DNA of 64,000 bases, from positions 124,001 through 188,000 of the forward strand of contig NZ_WFIX01000191.1 of the NCBI RefSeq assembly GCF_009745985.1. Direction: 5' to 3'. This DNA comes from Microbacterium karelineae. GTDB lineage: Bacteria > Actinomycetota > Actinomycetes > Actinomycetales > Microbacteriaceae. Positions 9,760-18,003 of this stretch are shown piece by piece. A model generated the notes under the pieces. It did not search any database and was not told the DNA's origin. It saw only the letters and a list, made by a program, of their open reading frames with translations. The position numbers and the translations under genes are program-made. Within the stretch, counting starts at the first letter, position 1. The number at the start of each line of letters is the position of its first letter.

Positions 9760-10473
9760 ATGGCATCACGCACGTCCGCACCTGAGAAGCGCCCCGGGTT
9801 CTTCGCCACGGTCAAGAACCTGTTCACGTTCACGCGCGACCCCTTCCCGTGGGTCGTGTGGGTGCTCCCGCTGATCCTCGTCGCGGGCGTCGCCGTCGGC
9901 ATCGCTCTCGCGCTGATCATGGCGCAGCCGTGGTGGGGCTACATCATCTGGGGCATCTTCGGCCTGATGCTCGGGCTCATCGCCGCGATGGCCCTGCTCA
10001 ACCGCCTCGCCACCAAGGCGATGTACCAGAAGATCGAGGGCATGCCGGGCGGGGCGGGCCATGTCGTGTCGAATATGCTCGGCCGTCGCTGGCGCGGCGA
10101 GGAGATGCCGGTCGCGATCAACCCGAAGACTCAGGACGCCGTGTACCGCGCCGTCGGTCGCGGTGGCGTCGCGCTCGTCGCCGAGGGGTCCCGAAAGCGC
10201 CTCGAGAAGCTCGTGAAGAAGGAGAAGACGACGGCGCGCCGCATCACGCACGACTCCGTGCCCGTGTCGGTCTTCTACCTCGGTCGCGGCGAGGACGAGG
10301 TGCCGATCGACCAGCTCGCGAAGGCCATCAAGAAGCTTCCGAAGGTCGTCGACCGCAACGGCATGAGCCAGCTCATCGCGCGCACGGAGTCGATCTCGCA
10401 GGGCGGCGCGGCGTCGCTGCCGATCCCGAAGGGCATCGACCCGACGAAGGTGCGCGCGCCGAAGCCGCGCTGA
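9760..10473 (+). CDS. DUF4191 family membrane protein
   Basis: The 237-residue protein has two adjacent membrane segments near the N-terminus ('VWVLPLILVAGVAVGIALAL' and 'WWGYIIWGIFGLMLGLIAAM'). A soluble basic domain follows, with 'GMPGGAGHVVSNMLGRRW' and 'KRLEKLVKKEKTTARRI'. This layout is characteristic of DUF4191, an actinobacteria-specific family of unknown function commonly encoded near lipoate and glutamine synthetase genes. glnA follows after an RDD gene on the other strand, which agrees with that context. The ATG at 9760 follows a TAAACTGG stretch. Confidence 0.9.
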   Translation: MASRTSAPEKRPGFFATVKNLFTFTRDPFPWVVWVLPLILVAGVAVGIALALIMAQPWWGYIIWGIFGLMLGLIAAMALLNRLATKAMYQKIEGMPGGAGHVVSNMLGRRWRGEEMPVAINPKTQDAVYRAVGRGGVALVAEGSRKRLEKLVKKEKTTARRITHDSVPVSVFYLGRGEDEVPIDQLAKAIKKLPKVVDRNGMSQLIARTESISQGGAASLPIPKGIDPTKVRAPKPR

Positions 10474-10489
10474 TCCCCGCACACGGCTC

Positions 10490-10513
10490 AGGCCCCCGCC
10501 ACGGCGGGGGCCT
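10490..10513. terminator. Terminator hairpin between DUF4191 and RDD genes
   Basis: A perfect 11-bp GC-rich stem (10490-10500 with 10503-10513) with a 2-nt apparent loop follows the DUF4191 stop and precedes the convergent RDD stop. A short T-containing run follows on the plus strand. Confidence 0.75.
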
Positions 10514-10519
10514 TCGTCG

Positions 10520-10924
10520 TCAGCGGGCCCGGACGATCACGGTGCCCGAGAAGAGGTCGTGCATGCCCCGGTGGTCGCCGTCCCAGATCGCGGCGGGGAT
10601 CACGAGGACGATGAGCACCGAGCGCACGATCGGTCGCCAGGGGCCCACCCACGCGCCGTCGGAGCGCGTCACGCGCAGGCCGCACATGTGGTGCCCTGGA
10701 CTGCCGGACGCCGTCGCCACGAAAACCGACTGGATGATGACGAAGAGGACGAGCGTGGACCACCACGCATAGTCGAAGAACGCGATCGAGAGCAGCACGA
10801 CGGCCGCCCAATCGATCGCGAAGGCCGCCACGCGTCGCGACAGGGGCGCGATGCTCCCGCGGCCGGATCGCGGCAGGCCCATCGACCGGCCGGGGTACTC
10901 GTCTTCACGCGCGTCGGGGGTCAC
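10520..10924 (-). CDS. RDD family membrane protein
   Basis: The 134-residue protein carries the R-D-D signature as '[17 protein letters not shown]' near residues 29-45. Two further membrane segments follow, plus '[11 protein letters not shown]' at the end, where the family has its conserved Asp. The function of small RDD proteins is not established; some act in ion transport. In actinobacteria this gene commonly lies between DUF4191 and glnA, as here. The GTG start at 10924 lies about 50 nt from the glnA regulatory region. Confidence 0.88.
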   Translation of the reverse strand: MTPDAREDEYPGRSMGLPRSGRGSIAPLSRRVAAFAIDWAAVVLLSIAFFDYAWWSTLVLFVIIQSVFVATASGSPGHHMCGLRVTRSDGAWVGPWRPIVRSVLIVLVIPAAIWDGDHRGMHDLFSGTVIVRAR

Positions 10925-10972
10925 TCGGACAGCCTATTGCGGCCCCGGTTTGTGTCGGACCCCGTTGTCCAC

Positions 10973-11026
10973 GTAACCTCCAGGAAACATTCGAGACATT
11001 CACGGGCAATGCCCCGCGGCTAGTTT
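10973..11026 (+). promoter_or_regulatory. GlnR-like box and -10 element upstream of glnA
   Basis: The sequence reads GTAAC-6-GAAAC-6-GACAT-6-GCAAT (10973-11010). The spacing is exactly that of the actinobacterial GlnR box (gTnAC-n6-GaAAC-n6-GtnAC-n6-GAAAc); the first pair is perfect and the second degenerate. A TAGTTT hexamer (11021-11026) about 60 nt before the glnA ATG could be the -10. GlnR control of glnA in nitrogen limitation is an inference from this match. Confidence 0.6.
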
Positions 11027-11082
11027 CGACGGGTCACCCGTCTTCGGGCGGCGACCCGACGACCCCGATATCTGGAGCCTCC

Positions 11083-12507
11083 ATGTTCAAAGACTCTTCT
11101 GAGGTGCTCGCGTTCATCAAGGATGAGGACGTCAAGTTCCTCGACATCCGCTTCACCGACCTGCCGGGCGTGCAGCAGCACTTCAACATCCCGGCGTCGA
11201 CGGTGGATGAGGAGTTCTTCACCGTCGGACAGATGTTCGACGGATCCTCGATCCGCGGCTTCGCGAACATCAACGAGTCGGACATGCAGCTGATCCCCGA
11301 CGTGACGACCGCGTACGTGGATCCCTTCCGCGAGCACAAGACGCTCGTGGTGATCTTCGACATCTACAACCCGCGCAACGGCGAGATCTACTCGAAGGAC
11401 CCGCGCCAGGTCGCGAAGAAGGCCGAGAAGTACCTCGCCTCGACGGGCATCGCGGACACGGCGTTCTTCGCCCCCGAGGCCGAGTTCTACATCTTCGACG
11501 ACGTGCGCTACGAGGTCACGCAGGGCAAGAGCTTCTACTCCGTCGACTCGGAGGAGGCCGCGTGGAACACGGGCCGCGAGGAGGAGGGGGGAAACCTCGC
11601 GAACAAGACGCCGTTCAAGGGCGGCTACTTCCCCGTCTCCCCCGTCGACAAGCACTCCGACATCCGCGACGACATCTCCCTGCGCCTCATCGACGCGGGC
11701 CTCGAGCTCGAGCGCGCGCACCACGAGGTGGGCACGGCCGGCCAGGCCGAGATCAACTACAAGTTCGACACGATGGTCCACGCCGCGGACGACATCCTGA
11801 AGTTCAAGTACATCGTCAAGAACGTCGCCGATGAGTGGGGCAAGACGGCCACGTTCATGCCGAAGCCGATCTTCGGCGACAACGGCTCGGGCATGCACAC
11901 CCACCAGTCGCTGTGGCTCGACGGCAAGCCGCTGTTCTTCGACGAGCAGGGCTACGCGCAGCTCTCGGACGTCGCGCGCTGGTACATCGGCGGCCTGCTC
12001 AAGCACGCCCCCGCGGTCCTCGCGTTCACGAACCCGACGATCAACTCGTACCACCGCCTCGTCAAGGGCTTCGAGGCCCCCGTCAACCTCGTGTACTCGG
12101 CGGGCAACCGCTCGGCTGCCGTGCGCATCCCGATCACGGGCTCGAACCCGAAGGCCAAGCGCCTCGAGTTCCGCGCCCCCGACTCGTCGGGCAACCCGTA
12201 CCTCGCGTTCGCGGCGCAGCTCATGGCCGGCATCGACGGCATCAAGAACCGCATCGAGCCGCACGAGCCCGTCGACAAGGACCTCTACGAGCTCCCGCCG
12301 GAGGAGGCCAAGGACATCCCCCAGGTTCCCGGCACGCTCGCCGAGGCGCTCGAGGCGCTCCGCGAGGACCACGCGTTCCTCCTGGAGGGCGGCGTGTTCA
12401 CCGAGGAGCTCATCGAGACCTGGATCGACTACAAGTACGAGAACGAGATCATCCCGATGGCCCAGCGCCCTCACCCGTTCGAGTTCGAGCTCTACTACGG
12501 CGTCTGA
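11083..12507 (+). CDS. glnA: Type I glutamine synthetase
   Basis: The 474-residue enzyme makes glutamine from glutamate, ammonia and ATP and is the main ammonium-assimilating enzyme. It has the beta-grasp start ('[19 protein letters not shown]'), the 'FDGSSIRGF' motif, the metal/ATP site around '[20 protein letters not shown]', and 'NRSAAVRIP'. The adenylylation site Tyr lies at about residue 402 in 'DLYELPPEE', so activity should be controlled by GlnE (13391-16414). GGAGCC lies just upstream of the ATG. A GlnR-like box precedes it and a strong terminator follows. Confidence 0.98.
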   Translation: MFKDSSEVLAFIKDEDVKFLDIRFTDLPGVQQHFNIPASTVDEEFFTVGQMFDGSSIRGFANINESDMQLIPDVTTAYVDPFREHKTLVVIFDIYNPRNGEIYSKDPRQVAKKAEKYLASTGIADTAFFAPEAEFYIFDDVRYEVTQGKSFYSVDSEEAAWNTGREEEGGNLANKTPFKGGYFPVSPVDKHSDIRDDISLRLIDAGLELERAHHEVGTAGQAEINYKFDTMVHAADDILKFKYIVKNVADEWGKTATFMPKPIFGDNGSGMHTHQSLWLDGKPLFFDEQGYAQLSDVARWYIGGLLKHAPAVLAFTNPTINSYHRLVKGFEAPVNLVYSAGNRSAAVRIPITGSNPKAKRLEFRAPDSSGNPYLAFAAQLMAGIDGIKNRIEPHEPVDKDLYELPPEEAKDIPQVPGTLAEALEALREDHAFLLEGGVFTEELIETWIDYKYENEIIPMAQRPHPFEFELYYGV

Positions 12508-12521
12508 CACCGCCTGAGCGC

Positions 12522-12576
12522 GCGAAAGAGCCCGCCCCCTCCCCGGAATCCTCGGGCAGGGGGCGGGCTCTTTCGC
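12522..12576. terminator. Strong terminator between glnA and GntR gene
   Basis: A perfect 19-bp stem (12522-12540 with 12558-12576) encloses a loop that can form a further small stem. CTTTCGC closes it after the glnA stop, and the element also faces the convergent GntR gene. Confidence 0.85.
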
Positions 12577-12579
12577 GTG

Positions 12580-13242
12580 TCAGTCCTCGACGAAGTGCTC
12601 GCGCGTCGCCGCCTGGACGCTGCGCAGGTGTGTCGACATCGCGGCGGCGGCCGCATCGGCGTCGCGCGCACGGATCGCGTCGATGATCGCCATGTGCTCG
12701 GGAAACGACACGCGGGGGCGGTTGTGCGTGCGGGCCAGCTTGATACGGAACCTCGCGTGCTGCGCGCGAAGCCGGTTCACGATCGTGGGCGCAAGACGCA
12801 TGCCGCTGAGGTCGAGCACGAGGTCATGCAGCGCACGATTGCACGCCGAGTACCCCTCGGCGTCCCCGGCATCCACACACGCGCGCATGCGCTCGCCCAC
12901 CTCCGCGAGCTCGGCGAGCTGAGCGTCGGTGGCGTTGCGCGCGGCGTGCGCCGCGCACAGCGACTCGATCGATGCGCGCAGCTCGAGGATCTCGAGCGCC
13001 TCGTCGGCGTCGATCGCCCGTACACGCGCGCCGCGGTTCTGCACCCGCTCGACCATGCCCTCGACCGCGAGGTTGGCGAGCGCCGTACGCACGACGCTCC
13101 GGCTGACACCGTACTGCTCGACGATGTCGGCCTCGATCAGGCGCTGATTCGGGGCCAGCTCCCCCGCGCTGATCTCGCGGCGCAGCTCGTCGGCGAGGCC
13201 ATCGCTGTCGAGCCTCGCCGCCACTGTGCGTGCCGTGGCCAT
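12580..13242 (-). CDS. GntR family transcriptional regulator, FadR/FCD subfamily
   Basis: The 220-residue protein has an N-terminal winged helix ('ADIVEQYGVSRSVVRTALANL', the GntR recognition region) and a C-terminal all-helical FCD ligand domain. 'LRASIESLCAAHAARNATD' and later His/Asp residues ('NRALHDLVLDLSG') are typical of the metal/carboxylate-binding pocket. Such regulators sense small carboxylates or sugar acids; the ligand here is unknown. The start at 13242 has GGAGGGAGA directly upstream. An ATTGTCCACAAT palindrome 72 nt upstream is a likely own operator. It lies among nitrogen genes, but nothing ties it to them directly. Confidence 0.9.
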   Translation of the reverse strand: MATARTVAARLDSDGLADELRREISAGELAPNQRLIEADIVEQYGVSRSVVRTALANLAVEGMVERVQNRGARVRAIDADEALEILELRASIESLCAAHAARNATDAQLAELAEVGERMRACVDAGDAEGYSACNRALHDLVLDLSGMRLAPTIVNRLRAQHARFRIKLARTHNRPRVSFPEHMAIIDAIRARDADAAAAAMSTHLRSVQAATREHFVED

Positions 13243-13313
13243 CGTTCTCCCTCCCGCGCGGCCGGTTGTCTCGTCGACCCGTCGCCGCGCGACGCGTGCG
13301 TTTCGTCGATCTT

Positions 13314-13325
13314 ATTGTCCACAAT
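13314..13325. promoter_or_regulatory. Candidate FadR-type operator
   Basis: ATTGT-CC-ACAAT is a perfect inverted repeat upstream of the GntR gene. It fits the TTGT..ACAA style of operators used by FadR/FCD regulators. Autoregulation is inferred. Confidence 0.5.
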
Positions 13326-13390
13326 CGCACCGCGCCATCCAGCGCGCCGAAGCGCGTGAGAACGTCGCGGCGCGGGTGACGGGCGGGTGC

Positions 13391-16300
13391 TCAGAGGTCG
13401 TAGAAGACGCTCTCGTATGTGCGGCGGGCGCGGCGCGCTGTGCGCAGCCACTCCTCCTCGACCTCCCACGCGGATCCCGGCGGGTGCTCGAGGATGCGCC
13501 CGATGCCGTCGAGCGCCCGGAACTCGGTCGGCAGCACATCGCTCGTCGTCCCCGTGAGCAGCGTGTTGGCGGAGCGGAGGCGCGTCGCGAGGCGCCACGC
13601 GGCGCCCAGCTGCCGCCCCTCCTCCTCGCCGAGCAGGCCGGCGTCGAACGCGGCCTGGAGGGCGTGCAGCGTGCGCGGCGTGCGCAGCTCGGTCACTCGA
13701 TGCGCGTGCTTCATCTGGATCAGCTGCACGAGCCACTCGACATCGCTCAGGCCGCCGGGGCCGAGCTTGAGGTGCCGAGTCGGGTCGACGCCCTTGGGCA
13801 TTCGCTCCGACTCGACGCGCGCCTTGATCCGCTTGATCTCGCGCACGTCGGACAGCTCGGCCCGCTCGGGGTACCTGATGTCGTCGACCATGCGCATGAC
13901 GTCGTCGCGCAGCGCCGCGGTGCCGGCCACGGCGCGCGCCCGCAGGAGCGCCTGCGCCTCCCAGGACACGGACCAGCGCGCATAGTAGGCCCGATAGGCG
14001 TCCAGCGTGCGCACGATCGGACCGCTGCGGCCCTCGGGGCGCAGCTCGGCGTCGAGCTCGAGCGGCACCCTGTGGTCCTGCGACGCCTCGCGGAGGCCGG
14101 TCACGATGCCGCGAGCGTAGCGTTCGGCCAGCTGCGGATCGACGCCGCCCGCACGGTAGACGAAGAGGACGTCGGCGTCCGAGCCGAACCCGATCTCCGC
14201 GCCGCCGTAGCGGCCCATCCCGACGATGACGAACTCGAAGTCGTCGTGCTCGGGCGGCACGACATCGCGGCGCACGGCGCGCAGGAGCGCCTGCAGCGTG
14301 ACGTCGGTGATCGTCGTGAGCGACGTGGTCACGTCCTTGATCGTGATCGCGCCGACCATCGACGCGATCGCCGTGCGCAGCAGCTCGCGCCGGCGCGCAC
14401 CGCGGATCGCGCGCGCCGCGTCGGCCAACTGGTCGTGGCGCCGGTGCATGGCACGCGCCTCCTGGTCGAGCACCTCGAACGCGCGCGGGCGCAGCTGCTC
14501 GGCCGAGTCGAGCCACGCGACCGACTCCGGGATCCACTCCATGAGCTCGCCGACATAGCGCGATCCGCTCAGCAGCATCGTGAGCGATTCCGCGGCGCCG
14601 GCCGAGTCGCGCAGCATCCGCAGGAACCACGGGCTGTTGCCGAGGCGCTCGCTGATGCGCCGATACGCGACGAGCCCGTAATCCGGATCCACGCCCTCCG
14701 CGAACCAGCGCAGCATGACGGGCATGAGGGTGCGCTGCACGGTCGCCTTGCGGCTCACGCCCCGCGTCAGCGCGGCGATGTGCGCGAGCGCGCCCTTGGC
14801 ATCGCGGAATCCGATCGCGGCGAGCCGGTCATGCGCCTCGGCGCCCGTGAGGGCACGGGCGTCGTACTCCGTCGCCGCGACGGCCGAGAGCAGCGGACGG
14901 TAGAACAGGCGCACGTGGATGTCGCGCACATCGGCGCGCACACGCTCCCATGTCGCGGTCACGTCCTTCGCCGTGCCGCCCGCGACCTGCTCCGACGGGT
15001 CGTACAGCCCCGTCGAGCGCGCGAGGATGCGCCGTGACTCGTCGTCGCTCGGCATGAGGTGCGTCCGGCGCAGCTGCTGCAGCTGCAGCCGGTGCTCGAG
15101 GAGGCGCAGGATCCGGTAGTCGGTCGCGAAGGCCGCCGCGTCGTCGCGGCCGATGTACCCGCGTTCGACGAGCGCCTCGATCGCCGCGAGCGTGCCCCGC
15201 TCGCGCACGTCCTCGTCCGAGCGGCCGTGCACGAGCTGCAGCAGCTGAACCGTGAACTCGACGTCGCGCAGACCTCCGGGGCCGAGCTTGAGCTGGCGGT
15301 CGACCTCGTCGCGCGCGATGTTGTCGCTCACGCGCTCCCGCATCCCCTGGACGCTGTCGACGAAGCCATCGCGCTCGGAACTCGCCCAGACGAGCGGGCG
15401 CGTCGCCGCCACGTACGCCTCGCCGAGCGTCTCGTCCCCCGCGAGGTGACGCGCCTTCAGCAGCGCCTGGAACTCCCACGAATGGGCCCAGCGGTCGTAG
15501 TAGGCCAGGTGCGAGTCGAGCGTGCGCACGAGCGCGCCCTTCGCCCCCTCGGGCCGCAGATTCGCGTCGACCTCCCACAGGGGCGGCTCGGTCTCGAACG
15601 CGCTGATCCCGCGCATCGTCTGCACGGCGAGCCGACTCGCGATGTCGATCATGCGGGGGTCTGCCAGCTCGGCGCCCTCGGCGCCGCCCGCGACGAAGAT
15701 GACGTCCACGTCCGACACGTAGTTGAGCTCGCTCGCGCCCGCCTTGCCCATGCCGATGATGGCGAGTCGCGTCGCCCTGACCTGCTCCTCGGGGAACTGC
15801 CCGCCCGTGCCGTGCCCCGTGGACACGGCGGAGCGCGCCACGGCGAGCGACGCCTCGAGCGCCGCCGCCGCCGCGTCGGAGAGCGCGGAGGAGACACCGC
15901 GCACGGCCTCGACGGGATCGGGCGCCGAGAGGTCGAACGCCGCGATGCGCAGCATCTCGCGGCGGTACGCGACGCGCAGCTCGTTCCAGCCGGCGTCCCC
16001 GCCCACCGACGCGAATCCATCGCTCGCCTCGACGGCGGCGAGGAGGCGCGTCCGCATCTCCTCGGCGGTCGGCAGCGCGGTCGGTGCGACGAGCAGGTCC
16101 CGCAGCAGCACGGGGCGCCGCAGGAAGAACTCGCCGAAGCCCGCGGACGCGCCGAGCACGTTCCACATCCGGCGCGCGGCGCGCTCGTCGGCCAGGACGT
16201 CGCGCACGGGCGCGGGATCCCGGCGCGCGACCGCGACGACGGCGCGCACCGCGCTGTCGGGATCCGCGCTGCGCGCGCTGCCGGTGATGATCGCCTCGCG

Positions 16301-16414
16301 GTCATGCCCCGTCATCTCGACGAGCTCGTCGATCGCGACCGCGGCCCCGCTGAGGTCGGCGAAGCCGACCCGGGCGAGACGCGACCGGGTGGACTGCCGT
16401 TCGGACGGTGCCAC
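13391..16414 (-). CDS. glnE: Bifunctional glutamine synthetase adenylyltransferase/adenylyl-removing enzyme
   Basis: This 1007-residue protein adds AMP to, and removes it from, a Tyr on glutamine synthetase. Two nucleotidyltransferase halves are visible. The N-terminal half has 'GMGKAGASELNYVSDVDVIF', and the C-terminal half has 'GMGRYGGAEIGFGSDADVLF', each with the G..S-D-x-D metal-binding motif. The repeated 'LGPGGLRDVEF' and 'LGPGGLSDVEW' segments mark the linker regions of each half. Full length is normal for the actinobacterial enzyme. It starts at a GTG (16414) 7 nt after the glnA2 stop, so the two are one operon. Its expected substrate is GlnA at 11083-12507. Confidence 0.96.
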   Translation of the reverse strand: MAPSERQSTRSRLARVGFADLSGAAVAIDELVEMTGHDREAIITGSARSADPDSAVRAVVAVARRDPAPVRDVLADERAARRMWNVLGASAGFGEFFLRRPVLLRDLLVAPTALPTAEEMRTRLLAAVEASDGFASVGGDAGWNELRVAYRREMLRIAAFDLSAPDPVEAVRGVSSALSDAAAAALEASLAVARSAVSTGHGTGGQFPEEQVRATRLAIIGMGKAGASELNYVSDVDVIFVAGGAEGAELADPRMIDIASRLAVQTMRGISAFETEPPLWEVDANLRPEGAKGALVRTLDSHLAYYDRWAHSWEFQALLKARHLAGDETLGEAYVAATRPLVWASSERDGFVDSVQGMRERVSDNIARDEVDRQLKLGPGGLRDVEFTVQLLQLVHGRSDEDVRERGTLAAIEALVERGYIGRDDAAAFATDYRILRLLEHRLQLQQLRRTHLMPSDDESRRILARSTGLYDPSEQVAGGTAKDVTATWERVRADVRDIHVRLFYRPLLSAVAATEYDARALTGAEAHDRLAAIGFRDAKGALAHIAALTRGVSRKATVQRTLMPVMLRWFAEGVDPDYGLVAYRRISERLGNSPWFLRMLRDSAGAAESLTMLLSGSRYVGELMEWIPESVAWLDSAEQLRPRAFEVLDQEARAMHRRHDQLADAARAIRGARRRELLRTAIASMVGAITIKDVTTSLTTITDVTLQALLRAVRRDVVPPEHDDFEFVIVGMGRYGGAEIGFGSDADVLFVYRAGGVDPQLAERYARGIVTGLREASQDHRVPLELDAELRPEGRSGPIVRTLDAYRAYYARWSVSWEAQALLRARAVAGTAALRDDVMRMVDDIRYPERAELSDVREIKRIKARVESERMPKGVDPTRHLKLGPGGLSDVEWLVQLIQMKHAHRVTELRTPRTLHALQAAFDAGLLGEEEGRQLGAAWRLATRLRSANTLLTGTTSDVLPTEFRALDGIGRILEHPPGSAWEVEEEWLRTARRARRTYESVFYDL

Positions 16415-16421
16415 CGGCGCC

Positions 16422-17756
16422 TCAGATGACGTCGAAGGTCGTCTGCCGCTCGAGCTCCGTCACCTGCGAGCGGTACTGCTCGAACTCGCGGCGCTTGTTC
16501 GCGAGGACATAGCGGAAGACCTGCTCGCCGAGCGTCTCGGCGACGAGCTCGCTGTCCTCCATCCGCGCGATCGCGTGGTCGAGGCTCGACGGCAGCGAGC
16601 GATACCCGAGGGCGCGGCGCTCGGCCTCGCTGAGCGCCCAGACATTGTCCTCGGCCTCCTCGGGGAGCTCGTACTCCTCCTCGATGCCCTTGAGGCCCGC
16701 CGCGAGCATGAGCGCGTACGCGAGGTACGGATTGGCGGCCGAGTCGATGCCGCGGTGCTCGACGCGGGCCGACTGGCTCTTGCCCGGCTTGTACATCGGC
16801 ACGCGCACGAGGGCCGAGCGGTTGCTGTGGCCCCACGTGATGTAGCTCGGGGCCTCGTCGCCGCCCCAGACTCGCTTGTACGAGTTGACGAACTGGTTCA
16901 GCACGAGCGAGATCTCGTCCGAGTGGCGCAGCAGGCCCGCGATGAACCGGCGGCCCGTCGTCGAGAGCTGGTGCGGCGCGCTCGCCTCGTAGAACGCGTT
17001 CGTGTCGCCCTCGAAGAGCGACATGTGCGTGTGCATCCCGCTGCCAGGGGCGCCCGCGAGCGGCTTGGGCATGAACGTCGCGTGCACGCCCTGCTCGATC
17101 GCGACCTCCTTCACGACGGTGCGAAAGGTCATGATGTTGTCGGCCATCGTGAGGCCGTCGGCATACCGGAGGTCGATCTCGTTCTGACCGGGTCCGCCCT
17201 CGTGATGGCTGTACTCGACCGAGATGCCGAGGTCCTCGAGCATCCTCACCGCGCGGCGGCGGAAGTCGTGCGCCGTCCCTCCCGGGACGTTGTCGAAGTA
17301 CCCCGCGGAGTCGACGGGGACGGGGATGCCGCCCTGCGCCCCGGTCTTGAAGAGATAGAACTCCATCTCGGGGTGCGTGTAGAAGGTGAAGCCGGCCTCG
17401 GCCGCCTTCGAGAGCGTGCGCTTGAGAACGTTGCGCGGATCCGCGACCGCGGGCTGGCCGTCGGGCGTGGTCAGATCGCAGAACATGCGGGCCGTCGGGT
17501 CGACGTCGCCGCGCCACGGGAGCAGCTGGAACGTCGTCGGATCGGGGTGCGCGAGCAGGTCGCTCTCCTGGACCCTCGTGAGCCCCTCGATGGCCGAGCC
17601 GTCGAACCCGATCCCCTCGCTGAACGCCCCCTCGACCTCGGCCGGGGCGATCGCGACGGATTTCAGGGTGCCGATCACGTCGGTGAACCACAGGCGCACG
17701 AACTTCACGCCTCGTTCCTCGATCGTGCGGAGCACGAAATCCTGCTGCTTGTCCAT
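16422..17756 (-). CDS. glnA2: Second glutamine synthetase-like enzyme
   Basis: The 444-residue protein is a GS type I homologue, with 'VKFVRLWFTDVIGTLKSVAI' at the start, 'FDGSAIEGL', 'GPGQNEIDLRYADGL' and 'NRSALVRVP'. The region that in GlnA holds the adenylylated Tyr is replaced by 'GYRSLPSSLDHAIARME', without an L-Y-x-L-P-P-E motif, so GlnE control is unlikely. GlnA2 proteins of actinobacteria range from true glutamine synthetases to gamma-glutamyl-polyamine ligases; I cannot decide between these from sequence alone. The glnA2-glnE gene order is conserved in actinobacteria. It starts at an ATG at 17756. Confidence 0.93.
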   Translation of the reverse strand: MDKQQDFVLRTIEERGVKFVRLWFTDVIGTLKSVAIAPAEVEGAFSEGIGFDGSAIEGLTRVQESDLLAHPDPTTFQLLPWRGDVDPTARMFCDLTTPDGQPAVADPRNVLKRTLSKAAEAGFTFYTHPEMEFYLFKTGAQGGIPVPVDSAGYFDNVPGGTAHDFRRRAVRMLEDLGISVEYSHHEGGPGQNEIDLRYADGLTMADNIMTFRTVVKEVAIEQGVHATFMPKPLAGAPGSGMHTHMSLFEGDTNAFYEASAPHQLSTTGRRFIAGLLRHSDEISLVLNQFVNSYKRVWGGDEAPSYITWGHSNRSALVRVPMYKPGKSQSARVEHRGIDSAANPYLAYALMLAAGLKGIEEEYELPEEAEDNVWALSEAERRALGYRSLPSSLDHAIARMEDSELVAETLGEQVFRYVLANKRREFEQYRSQVTELERQTTFDVI

Positions 17757-17799
17757 GCCAGCCAGCCTAGTGGCTGATCGCGTCGGGACACGCCCTCGA

Positions 17800-17994
17800 T
17801 CAGGTCGCGTCGCCGCCCCACTCGGAGTCGCGTCGCTCGTCCTCCTGCCACGCCTTCGTGCGCTGGCGGATGATCTCCGGCGCCCGCGCCGCCTCCTCCG
17901 CCGTCTCGAACGGGCCCGCGCGATCGACGGCGGGAGACTCGGGCCCCTGCTCGACCTCGCCGGTGGTCAGGTTGTACCAGTAGCTGTCGGCCAT
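17800..17994 (-). CDS. Small SPOR-like conserved protein
   Basis: The 64-residue product begins 'MADSYWYNLTTGEVEQGP' and continues with 'GPFETAEEAARAPEIIRQR'. This matches the short SPOR-domain-like proteins seen beside glnA2 or lnt in Microbacteriaceae. The pattern is a bait-like W-Y-[YF]-N followed by F-x-T-x-x-E-A. The role is unknown. It lies 43 nt upstream of glnA2 in the same direction, and 9 nt after the lnt stop, so it may belong to either unit. Confidence 0.75.
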   Translation of the reverse strand: MADSYWYNLTTGEVEQGPESPAVDRAGPFETAEEAARAPEIIRQRTKAWQEDERRDSEWGGDAT

Positions 17995-18003
17995 GGCGCC
18001 AGA

